Shown here: piece by piece, positions 9,526 through 18,200 of the stretch
How the letters are laid out: each line of letters starts with the position of its first letter
How positions within the stretch are numbered: the first letter of the stretch is position 1
DNA from: an uncultured Erythrobacter sp.
GTDB taxonomy: Bacteria; Pseudomonadota; Alphaproteobacteria; Sphingomonadales; Sphingomonadaceae
NCBI RefSeq assembly: GCF_947492365.1
Contig: NZ_CANLMB010000002.1
Span: forward strand, 186,001 to 250,000
Direction of reading: 5' to 3'
DNA length: 64,000 nucleotides
Program-made: the position numbers and the translations under genes
The notes under the pieces: model-generated
Databases searched by the model: none
Told to the model about the DNA's origin: nothing
Seen by the model: the letters and a program-made list of their open reading frames with translations, nothing else

Positions 9526-9779
9526 TGAATTTGTACTTTCGAACTTAGGAGATAGCCGGCGGGTCGATACCTCTTTGGACGAGGTGTCCTGATGATCTGG
9601 ACGCGCACTTTGGAAATCGCAGCGCGCATTCGTAATTCTCAGCAGGGCATTCAGGTCGAGGTTGGGCTTGGAGAAAGCAGACCAGGCCACGCTTGAATGC
9701 GCAGCCGATGCCGTTTTGAAGCGTGCAAAATACGAGCGACGCGGCTCAACGTCAATCGGCAATGCGCAGAGCGAAAGCT

Positions 9780-10223
9780 CTAGAAGGGTTTAAGCACCAC
9801 CAGCATCACGATGAGCAGCAGCAAAAGACCCGGAACCTCACCGATCAAACGCAAGGTTTTCTCAGTCAGCGGGCGCTCACCCCTCGCCATCTTCTTGGTC
9901 TGTGCCACCAGCCAGCCGTGATAGCCGGATAACGCGAAAACAAGCGCAAGTTTTGCATGCAACCAGCCATACGAAAAATAGCCGAACCCGAATGCGAGTG
10001 AGAGCCCGAAGATCCAGACTAGCAAAATGCTGGGAGTAAGGATGATCTTGCGCAGCTTACCCATCCGCTCGGCCCATTTGGCCTCGCCCTCGGAACCGGG
10101 CGCATGATCGAGCATATAGATGGCTTGGCGCGGCAACATGAACAGCCCGGCAAGCCAAAATACCACAAAGGTGATGTGACCAACTTCGAGCCAAGGCGAA
10201 ATGGCTAGCAAAACATCCTTCAT
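9780..10223 (-). CDS. hemJ: Protoporphyrinogen oxidase HemJ-like membrane protein (CopD family)
   Basis: This 147-residue membrane protein has about four transmembrane segments. The pattern [22 protein letters not shown], then [18 protein letters not shown], then [19 protein letters not shown] matches the HemJ family, including the conserved histidine after the first helix and the HxK pair thought to bind heme. HemJ oxidises protoporphyrinogen IX to protoporphyrin IX in bacteria lacking HemG/HemY. Its position 9 bases after hemE supports a heme role. The typical first-helix sequence WMAGLxYLPR is slightly altered ([10 protein letters not shown]), so a generic CopD-family member remains possible. 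Confidence 0.78.
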   Translation of the reverse strand: MKDVLLAISPWLEVGHITFVVFWLAGLFMLPRQAIYMLDHAPGSEGEAKWAERMGKLRKIILTPSILLVWIFGLSLAFGFGYFSYGWLHAKLALVFALSGYHGWLVAQTKKMARGERPLTEKTLRLIGEVPGLLLLLIVMLVVLKPF

Positions 10224-10232
10224 ATCCGTCCT

Positions 10233-11252
10233 CTAAGCTCCGCGCACAGCACGAAGCAATTGTTCAACATGGTCAATCGGCGTGAATTGCCCGATCCCGT
10301 GACCCAGATTGAAGACATGCGGCCGCCCTTCAAATGCCTCGATGATCGCGCGCACGCGCTTGGGCAGTTCAGGCCCGCCTACCTCGACCAAAAGCGGATC
10401 GAGATTGCCCTGCACCGGCATCTCATCAGGCAAGACCAAATGGGCCCATGCCGGATCAAGCGTCTCATCCAGCCCGATAGCATCCACACCGGTTTCACGC
10501 GCATAGGCTGGAAGCTTGGCCCCTGCTCCTTTTGGAAAACCGATCACCGGAGTTTCCGGATGCGATTGCTTGATCGCAGCAGTGATCCGCGCATTGGGTG
10601 CGATGACCCAGCGTTCGAATTCGTCGGGTGCAAGGCTACCTGCCCAACTGTCAAACAGCTGCACAGCCTCGGCGCCAGCATCGATCTGACCGCGCAAATA
10701 CTCGATCGACATATTGGCAATCGCATCCAGAATCGCCGCCATCCGCTCTGGATCGCGGTATGCGAGCAAACGCGCTGGTCCCTGATCCTTCGAGCCCTGC
10801 CCTGCGATCATGTACGTCGCCACGGTCCAGGGAGAGCCTGCAAAGCCCAGCATCGTCACTTTGTCGCCGATCTGCGCGCGGGTGCGCCGCACCGTCTCAT
10901 AGACCGGATCAAAATGGGCTTTATGCTCGGTGAATTGATCGAGAGTGGTTTCGAGCAGCGTGGGTGAAAGTTTCGGCCCCTCGCCAGCCAGAAACTCCAA
11001 TCCCTGCCCCATCGCGTGTGGAACGATTAGAATATCGGAAAACAGGATCGCGCCGTCAAAACCAAAGCGCCTGATCGGTTGAATCGTCACCTCGGCTGCA
11101 GCTTCGCTGTCATAGACCAGCTCGAGAAACCCGCCCTTTTCAGCGCGAAGTTCCCGATATTCGGGTAGATACCGCCCGGCTTGGCGCATGAGCCAAACGG
11201 GAGGGATTTCTTGGGTTTTACCTCTGAGGGTATCGAGCAAGGGGCCAGGCAT
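10233..11252 (-). CDS. hemE: Uroporphyrinogen decarboxylase HemE
   Basis: HemE removes four carboxyl groups from uroporphyrinogen III to form coproporphyrinogen III. The 339-residue product has the hallmark PVWLMRQAGRYLPEYRELR near residue 18, the ILFSDILIVPHAMG segment with the catalytic Asp, and the C-terminal GHGIGQFTPIDHV. It is followed by hemJ. Its upstream side faces ppsR across the putative replication origin. In Caulobacter and Rickettsia the hemE side also marks one border of oriC. Confidence 0.97.
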   Translation of the reverse strand: MPGPLLDTLRGKTQEIPPVWLMRQAGRYLPEYRELRAEKGGFLELVYDSEAAAEVTIQPIRRFGFDGAILFSDILIVPHAMGQGLEFLAGEGPKLSPTLLETTLDQFTEHKAHFDPVYETVRRTRAQIGDKVTMLGFAGSPWTVATYMIAGQGSKDQGPARLLAYRDPERMAAILDAIANMSIEYLRGQIDAGAEAVQLFDSWAGSLAPDEFERWVIAPNARITAAIKQSHPETPVIGFPKGAGAKLPAYARETGVDAIGLDETLDPAWAHLVLPDEMPVQGNLDPLLVEVGGPELPKRVRAIIEAFEGRPHVFNLGHGIGQFTPIDHVEQLLRAVRGA

Positions 11253-11581
11253 GGCGTTCCTCTAATCAAATAAATTATAAATTTAAAAGGATTGTTGGAG
11301 TCTGTTGGGCCTGTGGAAAGCGGGAATTACCAGCTCCTGCCCGATTTGTTCGTCTCCGATGATCAAACTGGAAGCCGGCGAATCTGCGCGGCTGCGCGGT
11401 CAACCATTATCTATCCCCGTTCTCCCCAGCCTGTTGGCAAATCATTTTCTGTGTCGAGAAAGCTGCGGGCCCAACCTGCCCTAGTGAGGATGAAATCCCC
11501 TCCCCTTCTTGTCGACAGTTCTCTCCCGTGGTTTATGCCTCCCACTATCCACAAGCAGACAAAGAGCATCTGATCCACCCG
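11253..11581. other. Candidate chromosomal replication origin (hemE-ppsR intergenic region)
   Basis: This 329-base divergent gap has the same flanking genes as the Caulobacter origin (hemE on one side; the DUF299 gene, maf, aroE, coaE and dnaQ on the other). Directly beside hemE, positions 11261-11293 contain only 4 G/C in 33 bases, a plausible unwinding element. DnaA-box-like sequences are CTATCCACA (11545-11553, 8 of 9 to TTATCCACA), TGATCCACC (11571-11579, 8 of 9 to the Caulobacter G-box TGATCCACA) and the weaker TGTGGAAAG (11312-11320). GANTC sites occur at 11298 and 11380. No perfect DnaA box is present, so origin function rests mainly on synteny. Confidence 0.6.
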
Positions 11582-12427
11582 ATGAACCGCTTGAATCTCC
11601 ATTTGGTCTCTGACTCGACCGGTGAAACGCTGGAGATGATCGCGAAGGCTGCGCTTGCGCAATTCGACGATCCAACAGTCAGCCGGCATTTCTGGCCAAT
11701 GGTACGCTCGCGTCAACATCTCGACCGGATTGTGCCCGATCTTGCCGACAATCCAGGCCTTGTCCTGTTCACACTGGTCAATCCGGACACACGCGCTCGG
11801 CTGGAAGAGCATTGCCGTCATCTCGGACTTCCAGCCGTGCCGGTGCTCGACCAGGTGACCGCGGCTCTTGAGGCTCAATTGGGGCAAGAAGCGCATGGCC
11901 GCCCCGGCCGCCAACACATGATGGATGCCGACTATTTCAAGCGCGTGGATGCGATCCAGTACACAATCGCGCATGATGACGGGATTGGATATGAGGATTG
12001 GGAGGACGCCGATATTGTTCTTGCTGGTGTCTCTCGCAGCTCCAAAACCCCAACCAGCATCTATCTCGCCAATCGCGGATACAAGGTCGCCAATATCCCA
12101 TTGGTGGTCGAAAGCCCGCCCCCAAAAGCGCTGTTTGGCCTACGCCACCCCTTGATTGTCGGCCTTACCACTGCGCCAGAGCGGTTGGTGCAGATCCGGC
12201 GCAACCGGCTCTTGTCGCTCAACGAGGGCACCGAAACCTCCTATGTCGACAATGAGCGTGTTAAGGCGGAGACCCAGTTCGCCCGCCGTATGTTCGCCGA
12301 CAATGGTTGGCCGGTAATCGACGTGACGCGGCGCTCGATCGAGGAAAGCGCGGCGGCAATCATCCGGTTGGTGCAGGAACGCGATCGCAAGGACCGGGTT
12401 GTCGGTGGAGTGTCCAAGCCAATATGA
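11582..12427 (+). CDS. ppsR: Pyruvate, phosphate dikinase / PEP synthase regulatory protein (DUF299)
   Basis: Members of this bifunctional ADP-dependent kinase/Pi-dependent pyrophosphorylase family inactivate and reactivate PEP synthase or pyruvate phosphate dikinase by threonine phosphorylation. The start MNRLNLHLVSDSTGETLEMIAKA is diagnostic, and the P-loop-like GVSRSSKTPTSIYLA lies in the middle. The ATG at 11582 is chosen over an upstream GTG at 11528 because it matches the family N-terminus; this gives 281 residues. It is the first gene to the right of the putative origin, as in Caulobacter, and overlaps maf by 4 bases. Confidence 0.92.
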   Translation: MNRLNLHLVSDSTGETLEMIAKAALAQFDDPTVSRHFWPMVRSRQHLDRIVPDLADNPGLVLFTLVNPDTRARLEEHCRHLGLPAVPVLDQVTAALEAQLGQEAHGRPGRQHMMDADYFKRVDAIQYTIAHDDGIGYEDWEDADIVLAGVSRSSKTPTSIYLANRGYKVANIPLVVESPPPKALFGLRHPLIVGLTTAPERLVQIRRNRLLSLNEGTETSYVDNERVKAETQFARRMFADNGWPVIDVTRRSIEESAAAIIRLVQERDRKDRVVGGVSKPI

Positions 12428-13020
12428 GCACGCCCCAGCTAATCCTCGCTTCCAAATCGGCCTCGCGCCGCGCAATGCTCGATGCTGCTGGTGTTCAATA
12501 TGACGCCATGCCTGCAGATATTGACGAACGCGTGATCGAGCAGAACTTGCGCGGCGCAACTTCATCCGAGATTGCCGAGGCATTGAGCGTGGCAAAAGCG
12601 GTCGCATTGGCGGGTAAGCACCTCGATGCATTGGTTCTTGGAAGCGATTCGCTCGTTGTGGCTGGTGGCAAGCGTTTCGACAAACCCACGTCGCGGGATG
12701 ATGCTGCCGAGCATTTGCGGTTCTTTTCCGGTCAGGTGATCGAGTTGCACAGCGCAGCAGCGCTGGTGCGCGGTGAAACCTGCGAATGGAGCCATGCGGA
12801 TTGCGCGCGGCTTCATGTGCGCGAACTTTCTGAGGTGTTTATCGAGAACTATCTGGAACAGGAATGGCCTGAAATCAGCTACACAGTGGGCTGTTTCCGG
12901 ATCGAGGCAATGGGGGTTCAATTGTTCGAGCGGATCGATGGCGACCAGTTCACAGTGCTCGGCATGCCACTTTTGCCCGTTCTTGGCGCCCTGCGCGAAC
13001 AAGGCGTGCTCCTCTCGTGA
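12424..13020 (+). CDS. maf: Maf-family nucleoside triphosphate pyrophosphatase
   Basis: Maf proteins hydrolyse non-canonical or modified nucleoside triphosphates to monophosphates. The 198-residue product starts LILASKSASRRAMLDAAGV, containing the S-x-S-x-R-R substrate loop. It then shows VLGSDSLVV with the catalytic Asp, and a FSGQVIELHSAAALV strand. The YTVGCFRIEAMG segment replaces the usual YAGGFxIEGxG. The ATG overlaps the ppsR stop (ATGA), and the aroE start overlaps its own stop, so the cluster is tightly coupled. Which Maf subclass it belongs to cannot be decided by eye. Confidence 0.92.
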   Translation: MSTPQLILASKSASRRAMLDAAGVQYDAMPADIDERVIEQNLRGATSSEIAEALSVAKAVALAGKHLDALVLGSDSLVVAGGKRFDKPTSRDDAAEHLRFFSGQVIELHSAAALVRGETCEWSHADCARLHVRELSEVFIENYLEQEWPEISYTVGCFRIEAMGVQLFERIDGDQFTVLGMPLLPVLGALREQGVLLS

Positions 13021-13874
13021 GCGCAACGCAAGTTCATGTGATTGGCGACCCGATTGCGCAGTCCAAATCTCCGCTGATCCACAATTTCTGGCTCGAGAAA
13101 CTTGGGCTCGAAGGCGAGTATTCCAGCGAGCAGGTCACAATTGAGGAATTGGCCAGCTATATCGAACGGCAGCGCTCCACGTCCGGCTGGGCGGGTTGCA
13201 ACGTCACAATGCCGCATAAGCAAGCGGTGCTGCCATTTCTCGACCAGGTCGATCCGGTCGCGGCGCGCCTTTCAGCAGTGAACACTATTGTCCGCGGGGC
13301 GAATGGAGAGCTCACCGGGTTCAACACTGATGTTGGCGGATTTCTCGAACCGCTCAATGCGATCCTGAAGGCTCGACACCTGTTCCGGATGGCGAGGATC
13401 CTCGGCACAGGCGGTGCGGCCAGAGCGATCATCGCAGGTCTGGCCGATCATGGGTTCACGCTCGTCGTTGCCGGACGCAATCCCGACAAAGCACGGGCAA
13501 TGCTGGATGAACTCGCACCCGGCGGCGAGCATCACGCCGTGCACTTGTCGCACTTTGCACGTCCCACCGACTTTGTTTTTGATGACCGCGAAGGCTGTCT
13601 CGATCTTGTTATCAATGCGTCGCCTTTGGGAATGACCGACAAACCCCCGCTTGAATTCGATTGGAGCCACGCGCCGCCAGGCAGCATTGCCTATGATATT
13701 GTGACCAGCCCGCTTGAAACATCTTTCCTGAAAGGTGCAGCGCGAGCGGGCCACCCCGTTATTGGCGGGTTGTCGATGCTGATCGGGCAAGCGGCGATCG
13801 CTTTCGAAAAGTTTTTTGGTGTCTCAGCTCCGCGTGATTGCGATAGTGAATTGATGGAGTTGTTGACCCGATGA
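13017..13874 (+). CDS. aroE: Shikimate dehydrogenase AroE
   Basis: AroE catalyses NADPH-dependent reduction of 3-dehydroshikimate to shikimate. The 285-residue protein has the substrate-binding GDPIAQSKSPLIHN near residue 10, the catalytic NVTMPHK, AVNTIV, GFNTDVGGF and the nucleotide-binding LGTGGAARA. The start codon is GTG, overlapping the maf stop (GTGA). The C-terminal VIGGLSMLIGQAAIAFEKFFG is typical. It is part of the maf-aroE-coaE-dnaQ string conserved beside the alphaproteobacterial origin. Confidence 0.96.
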   Translation: MSATQVHVIGDPIAQSKSPLIHNFWLEKLGLEGEYSSEQVTIEELASYIERQRSTSGWAGCNVTMPHKQAVLPFLDQVDPVAARLSAVNTIVRGANGELTGFNTDVGGFLEPLNAILKARHLFRMARILGTGGAARAIIAGLADHGFTLVVAGRNPDKARAMLDELAPGGEHHAVHLSHFARPTDFVFDDREGCLDLVINASPLGMTDKPPLEFDWSHAPPGSIAYDIVTSPLETSFLKGAARAGHPVIGGLSMLIGQAAIAFEKFFGVSAPRDCDSELMELLTR

Positions 13875-14473
13875 CACGTCCAACAATTATCGGCCTCACC
13901 GGCTCCATCGGCATGGGCAAGTCAACAGTTGCCGCGATGTTTGAACGCGCTGGCGTTCCCGTATTTGACGCCGATGCCGAGGTGCGCGCGATGCAAGGGC
14001 CTGAGGGTGAGCTCAATGCAGAGATCGAGACAGCCTTTCCAGGATCGACCGGCCCCGATGGTGTGAACCGTGAAGCGTTGGGAAAAATCGTCTTTGCTGA
14101 TCCAGAAAGACTCGCTGCGTTGGAAGCTATCGTCCACCCCGCAGTTGCTCGAAAGCGCGCGGATTTCCTTGCTCAGAACGCGGATCAGCCGCTGATCCTG
14201 TTCGATATCCCACTTTTGTTCGAACGCGGTGGCGATGCCGCAGTTGATGTGGTTGTGGTGGTATCCGCTCCGGCCGAGGTGCAGCGCGAACGGGTACTGG
14301 CCCGGCCTGGAATGACCGCAGAGAAATTTTCCCACATACTTGGCCTGCAGACTCCCGATGCTGAAAAGCGTGAGCGGGCCGACCATGTGATCGACACAGG
14401 CACTACCCTGGTCGAGACAGAGGTTCAGGTGCATTCCTTGATCGAGCGACTTCGCCAGATAAGCCAAGAATAG
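13871..14473 (+). CDS. coaE: Dephospho-CoA kinase CoaE
   Basis: CoaE phosphorylates the 3'-hydroxyl of dephospho-CoA in the last step of coenzyme A synthesis. The 200-residue product begins IIGLTGSIGMGKSTVAAMFE with a P-loop at residues 10-17. It continues with VPVFDADAEVR, which holds the family Asp, the HPAVARKR stretch and the LLFERGG segment. The ATG overlaps the aroE stop by 4 bases. Length is normal for the family (about 200). Confidence 0.96.
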   Translation: MTRPTIIGLTGSIGMGKSTVAAMFERAGVPVFDADAEVRAMQGPEGELNAEIETAFPGSTGPDGVNREALGKIVFADPERLAALEAIVHPAVARKRADFLAQNADQPLILFDIPLLFERGGDAAVDVVVVVSAPAEVQRERVLARPGMTAEKFSHILGLQTPDAEKRERADHVIDTGTTLVETEVQVHSLIERLRQISQE

Positions 14474-14522
14474 CGTCTCAATCCTCTTGCGCATCGGCAA
14501 ACATGGGCCGATAACACAGCCA

Positions 14523-15224
14523 ATGCGTGAAGTGATTTTCGACACAGAGACGACCGGACTGGACCCCAAAACTGGGGATCGGATGGTCGAAATCGGATGC
14601 GTCGAAATGGTTGGCCGAGTTGAAACCGGCAATTCCTATCACGCCTATTTCAATCCTGAGCGCGACATGCCCGCTGCGGCCGAGGCTGTTCACGGGCTTT
14701 CCAGCGCCTTCCTTTCCGGCAAACCGCTATTTGCTGACACTGCCGGCGATTTGCTCGAATTTTTGGGCGATGCACCGCTGGTTGCGCACAATGCGGGGTT
14801 CGACTTTGGATTCCTCAACTCCGAATTGGAATTGATCGGGCGCGAACCGATATCGATGGACCGGATGGTTGATACGGTCGCGATTGCTCGCAAGAAGCAT
14901 CCAGGTGCTAAGCTATCGCTCGATGCGCTCTGCTCCCGCTACGGAATTGATCGTAGCCACCGCGTCAAACACGGTGCGCTGCTCGATGCAGAATTGCTGG
15001 CGCAGGTCTATGTTGAACTGACAGGTGGCCGGCAGATCGGGCTTGAACTGGCATCAGAGGCAAGCGCCTCGGAACGCGAGTTGATCGATGCGGCAGACCG
15101 CACAATCGTGGATGCTGCACCGCGAACTCGCCGCGAACCGCGGCTGTACGGTGCCTCGCAAGAGGAACTGACACGGCACAGAGACTTTGTCGCCGGGATC
15201 AAAGACGCGATCTGGTCTCGTTGA
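14523..15224 (+). CDS. dnaQ: DNA polymerase III subunit epsilon (3'-5' proofreading exonuclease)
   Basis: The product is 233 residues. The DEDDh exonuclease motifs are visible: DTETTG at residues 7-12 (Exo I), HNAGFDFGFLN (Exo II) and HGALLDAELLAQVY with the catalytic His and Asp (Exo III). The C-terminal region after residue 180 is the flexible tail that binds the polymerase alpha subunit. The frame begins earlier, but the ATG at 14523 gives the standard MREVIFDTETTGLDP start. It closes the origin-proximal ppsR-maf-aroE-coaE-dnaQ string. Confidence 0.95.
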   Translation: MREVIFDTETTGLDPKTGDRMVEIGCVEMVGRVETGNSYHAYFNPERDMPAAAEAVHGLSSAFLSGKPLFADTAGDLLEFLGDAPLVAHNAGFDFGFLNSELELIGREPISMDRMVDTVAIARKKHPGAKLSLDALCSRYGIDRSHRVKHGALLDAELLAQVYVELTGGRQIGLELASEASASERELIDAADRTIVDAAPRTRREPRLYGASQEELTRHRDFVAGIKDAIWSR

Positions 15225-15284
15225 CTGCGCCGCCCATGCGGCCGCCTGAAACGATGACTGCGAATAAAGGGAGGACTCACTCGA

Positions 15285-15848
15285 ATGGACATCCGCATAT
15301 CAGGACACCAGGTTGAAACCGGCACCGCTTTGCAGGAACACGCAGCGGAGCGATTGGGCGGGATTGTCGAGAAATATTTCGAGCGAGCGATCTCCTCTCA
15401 CGTCACTTTCGGCAAGGCACCCGGCGGAACATTCACGTGCGACATTGTCACACATGTCAATCAGGGCATGATCCTAAAGGCACAGGGCAGCGCACATGAT
15501 GCGCATGTTGCACTCGACAACTCAGCCGCGAGAATTGAAAAGCAGCTTCGCCGCTATAAACGCCGACTCACCGACCGTCACGAACGCTCGATGCAGGTTC
15601 GCGCCGAAGAAGAGGCGGCCTATACAATTTTCGCCGCCGACGAACCCGAAGAAGAGGTTGTCGCCGACGCACCTCCCATCATCGCGGAAACCAGCACATT
15701 CATTCCGGAAAGCAGCGTTGCCGACGCTGTAATGATGCTCGATTTGCGTGATACGCCTGCTTTGTTCTTTAAAAACGCTGGCACTGGGCGGCATAATATG
15801 GTTTATCGCCGCTCAGACGGCTCGATCGGCTGGATCGAACCGCGTTAG
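15285..15848 (+). CDS. hpf: Long-form ribosome hibernation promoting factor
   Basis: The 187-residue protein has an N-terminal HPF/RaiA domain (about 1-105: MDIRISGHQVETGTALQEHA, then LRRYKRRLTDRH), an acidic linker, and a C-terminal dimerisation domain (about 130-187) ending FFKNAGTGRHNMVYRRSDGSIGWIEPR. Long HPF both inactivates and dimerises 70S ribosomes into 100S particles in slow growth. A GGGAGG ribosome binding site (15271-15276) precedes the ATG. In many proteobacteria the gene sits between rpoN and ptsN. Here ptsN follows but rpoN is absent. Confidence 0.94.
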   Translation: MDIRISGHQVETGTALQEHAAERLGGIVEKYFERAISSHVTFGKAPGGTFTCDIVTHVNQGMILKAQGSAHDAHVALDNSAARIEKQLRRYKRRLTDRHERSMQVRAEEEAAYTIFAADEPEEEVVADAPPIIAETSTFIPESSVADAVMMLDLRDTPALFFKNAGTGRHNMVYRRSDGSIGWIEPR

Positions 15849-16015
15849 GATCTCGACAACCCGCAGACGGTAAGAAACCGTAGGGTGAATGGAAGATCCA
15901 GCTCACGAAGGAAAGGATGCTCGCCGCACCCCGTTTTCGCGGCATGCCTCCTTTATTTGCGGGTCTCCTAAGCCTTGATTGCAAGGCAGAAAACTTGTGG
16001 GATTTTAGGTTCGTA

Positions 16016-16477
16016 ATGGACATCAACATCACCATCAAACCTGAGGCGGTAGCCTTGGTTAGTCTCGATTCGAGTGGCCAGATTCTTGCGAAGACTTCAG
16101 ATATCTTTGCGCAGACCTATGGGCTCGATGCGGATGAAATACTCGAAGGGCTCGAGCAGCGCGAGGCGCTGGGCAGCACTGGATTCGGTCGCGGTGTGGC
16201 AATCCCGCATTGCCGATCAAACGCTGTCTCTCGCCCAACGGCGGCAATCCTGAAGCTTGATCACCCGGTCGACTTCAAAGCTGCGGATGCGATCCCTGTT
16301 TCGCTGGTGTTCGGGCTGGTTTCACCTGAAAATGCGGGTGCAACGCATCTTCACGCACTTGCCGCAATTTCGCGTCTGACCCGCGATGAAGCCATGCTTG
16401 GCGCGCTACTCGATGCACCTGATGCGGAGGCGTTGTTTGCCTTGCTAACCAATCAATTCCTGCGCAATGCCGCCTGA
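16016..16477 (+). CDS. ptsN: PTS IIA-like nitrogen regulatory protein PtsN
   Basis: This EIIA-fold protein (153 residues) belongs to the nitrogen phosphotransferase system, which regulates rather than transports. The phosphorylatable histidine lies in GVAIPHCRSNAV near residue 65, and the LEGLEQREALGSTGFGRG helix-turn is typical. The ATG at 16016 gives a start (MDINITIKPEAV) that fits the family; the frame continues upstream without support. The following thioesterase start overlaps its end by 11 bases. Position after hpf is conserved across proteobacteria. Confidence 0.9.
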   Translation: MDINITIKPEAVALVSLDSSGQILAKTSDIFAQTYGLDADEILEGLEQREALGSTGFGRGVAIPHCRSNAVSRPTAAILKLDHPVDFKAADAIPVSLVFGLVSPENAGATHLHALAAISRLTRDEAMLGALLDAPDAEALFALLTNQFLRNAA

Positions 16478-16922
16478 AAACGAAGGGGCTGAGCTGCATT
16501 ATCGGGCGCTTGAGAGGCTTTATGTCTCTGCCCCGGTCAACCGCGTGTTCGATTCGAAACTTGAGATCACGGGCAAAGGCCATTCGCGGCTGACTTTCAC
16601 GGTAACCAAGGACGTGTTCCACGCAGCAGGCGCGGCACATGGTACGATCTATTTTAAGATGCTCGACGACGCGGCTTTCTACGCGGCCAATACGCTGGCG
16701 ACTGACCGCTTTCTGCTCACCACTAGCTTCAACCTTCATTTCACCAAACCGGTGCGAGAAGGCGAAGTTGTCGCGGAAGGCCGGTGGGTTAGCGGCAAGC
16801 GGCGCGTGTTCGTCGCCGAATCGCGCCTGATCGATGCTGAAGGCGATGAAATCGGGCGCGGCACAGGCACTTTCATGCGCTCTCGCATGGCTCTCTCCGG
16901 CTTGCCTGGCTACACCGCCTGA
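16467..16922 (+). CDS. PaaI-type hotdog-fold thioesterase
   Basis: The 151-residue product shows the hotdog pattern of the PaaI/4HBT family: an N-terminal strand pair, the central helix GAAHGTIYFKMLDDAAFYAANTL, and strands LTTSFNLHFTKPVREGEVVAEG and GKRRVFVAESRLIDAEG. In this family an acidic residue in the helix (here the LDDAA segment) activates water for cleavage of acyl-CoA thioesters. The physiological substrate is not predictable. The 11-base overlap with ptsN suggests joint expression. Confidence 0.85.
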   Translation: MPPENEGAELHYRALERLYVSAPVNRVFDSKLEITGKGHSRLTFTVTKDVFHAAGAAHGTIYFKMLDDAAFYAANTLATDRFLLTTSFNLHFTKPVREGEVVAEGRWVSGKRRVFVAESRLIDAEGDEIGRGTGTFMRSRMALSGLPGYTA

Positions 16923-16930
16923 GCAGTGCA

Positions 16931-17266
16931 TTGAGCGAAAGACTTCCCGCACACCTTGAAATTTCCGGCCTGATTCGCCTCGCCGAATCAAACGGAGGAA
17001 GTGCGATGGTGCTCAACAAAGGTGAGCGCGACGCTGGAACCGTTTTGATTGTTACCATGTTTCGCGGAAGAGATGCTCGGCTATTCGAAAGAATGCCACA
17101 GCTCGACGGAACCAGGCCTTTCATTGTTACTAAATCGCAAGATACTGAAAATCCACATGATTTCTCAGGGTATCTTGAGCGCCGCCAATCCCAAGACCCT
17201 GATATCTGGGTTTTGGAGGTGGATATCGACGATCCGGAACGGTTCATCGCACTTTTGCCGCGTTAA
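16931..17266 (+). CDS. DUF1491 family protein
   Basis: This small cytoplasmic protein (111 residues) fits DUF1491, a family found almost only in Alphaproteobacteria. Typical elements are SGLIRLAESNGGSAMVLNKGERDAGTVLI, with the GxxDAG turn, and the C-terminal WVLEVDIDDPERFIALLP. The start is a TTG at 16931, 8 bases after the thioesterase stop. No ATG or GTG fits, so the start is somewhat uncertain. Function unknown. Confidence 0.78.
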   Translation: MSERLPAHLEISGLIRLAESNGGSAMVLNKGERDAGTVLIVTMFRGRDARLFERMPQLDGTRPFIVTKSQDTENPHDFSGYLERRQSQDPDIWVLEVDIDDPERFIALLPR

Positions 17267-17464
17267 CTTGACGTAGTTACATTTGTGACTATTTGCCCGT
17301 CTCGCTTCCAGGCGGAGGCCCTGTGAACGGCAATACGGTCGTTTGAGGGGCACGCAGACGGGGAGCAGCCGGCAGGCTTACGTGGACCACCTCCTAATTT
17401 CGCGAATCTTCGCAAATGTCCTCGCCTGTGTCTGTGCTCGCTCACCGCTCAGTAAGTAGATCCT

Positions 17465-18136
17465 ATGAGTCGTAAGACTTATTCGCTCAGTGCTGTCGCT
17501 ATTGCGGCGATGGCCAGTTTGAGTTTTTCCAATGCCGATGGCGCTGTTGCCATTGCGCAAGACGCCGCCGAATTGGCAGCGCAAAATGAAGTCGCACAAT
17601 CCGAGACCGAAGAACTGGTCGAAATTGTGCCTCAACAGCCGGTCTTTGTTGCAGAGGAAGTCGTACAGACGCTTCCCGTACAGGACGCGGCCTCTGAAAC
17701 TCGATCAGAATTTGAAGCATCGTCACTCCGCGAGCTTGTCGGCATTGTCGACAGCGAAGGCCAGTTGACGGAGCAAATGCGTTGTCTCGCAGGCGCTGTC
17801 TATTTTGAAGCGCGCGGTGAGCCGCTTGATGGGCAACTTGCGGTTGCGCAGGTTGTGATCAATCGCGCAGAGGATCGCCGCTGGCCAGCAAGCTATTGCG
17901 GTGTTGTCTATCAACGTTCGCAGTTCTCGTTCGTCCGCGGCGGCCGGATGCCGCAGATCAACACCTCCTCTGCCGCATGGGACCGCGCGGTCTCTGTCGC
18001 ACGCATCGCACATGATGGTTTGTGGGAATCCGAGGCCGCCGACGCGGTCTATTTCCACGCTGACTATGTTCGCCCGCGTTGGAGCCGGTCAAAGACCCGC
18101 CTCACCCAGATTGACACACATGTGTTCTATCGTTGA
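17465..18136 (+). CDS. SleB-like cell wall hydrolase
   Basis: This exported protein (223 residues) has a signal peptide (about 1-31), an acidic Glu/Val/Gln-rich linker, and a Hydrolase_2 (SleB/CwlJ) domain from about residue 105. The domain contains CLAGAVYFEARGEPLDGQLAVAQVVINR with the catalytic Glu of YFEARGE, then SYCGVVYQRSQFSF and DAVYFHADYVRPRW. Such enzymes are lytic amidase or glucosaminidase-like peptidoglycan hydrolases used outside sporulation in Alphaproteobacteria. The 198 bases upstream (17267-17464) contain a TTGACG at 17268, a possible -35 element, but no convincing complete promoter. A strong terminator follows. Confidence 0.88.
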   Translation: MSRKTYSLSAVAIAAMASLSFSNADGAVAIAQDAAELAAQNEVAQSETEELVEIVPQQPVFVAEEVVQTLPVQDAASETRSEFEASSLRELVGIVDSEGQLTEQMRCLAGAVYFEARGEPLDGQLAVAQVVINRAEDRRWPASYCGVVYQRSQFSFVRGGRMPQINTSSAAWDRAVSVARIAHDGLWESEAADAVYFHADYVRPRWSRSKTRLTQIDTHVFYR

Positions 18137-18160
18137 GCTAAGCCTCTAGCGAATTTCGAG

Positions 18161-18189
18161 AAGCCCCGCCCGATCCGGCGGGGCTTTTT
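18161..18189. terminator. Intrinsic terminator after the cell wall hydrolase
   Basis: A perfect 9-base stem (AGCCCCGCC 18162-18170, GGCGGGGCT 18177-18185) with a 6-base loop is followed by a run of five T on the plus strand. It lies 25 bases after the hydrolase stop and 12 bases from the end of the convergent xth gene. Confidence 0.9.
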
Positions 18190-18200
18190 GATTCCAGCGG

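Noticed and set aside
11261..11293. IHF and CtrA sites in the AT-rich part of the hemE-ppsR gap.
   Set aside because: No TTAA-N7-TTAA pair and only an imperfect IHF match (AATCAA with wrong spacing), so neither was called.
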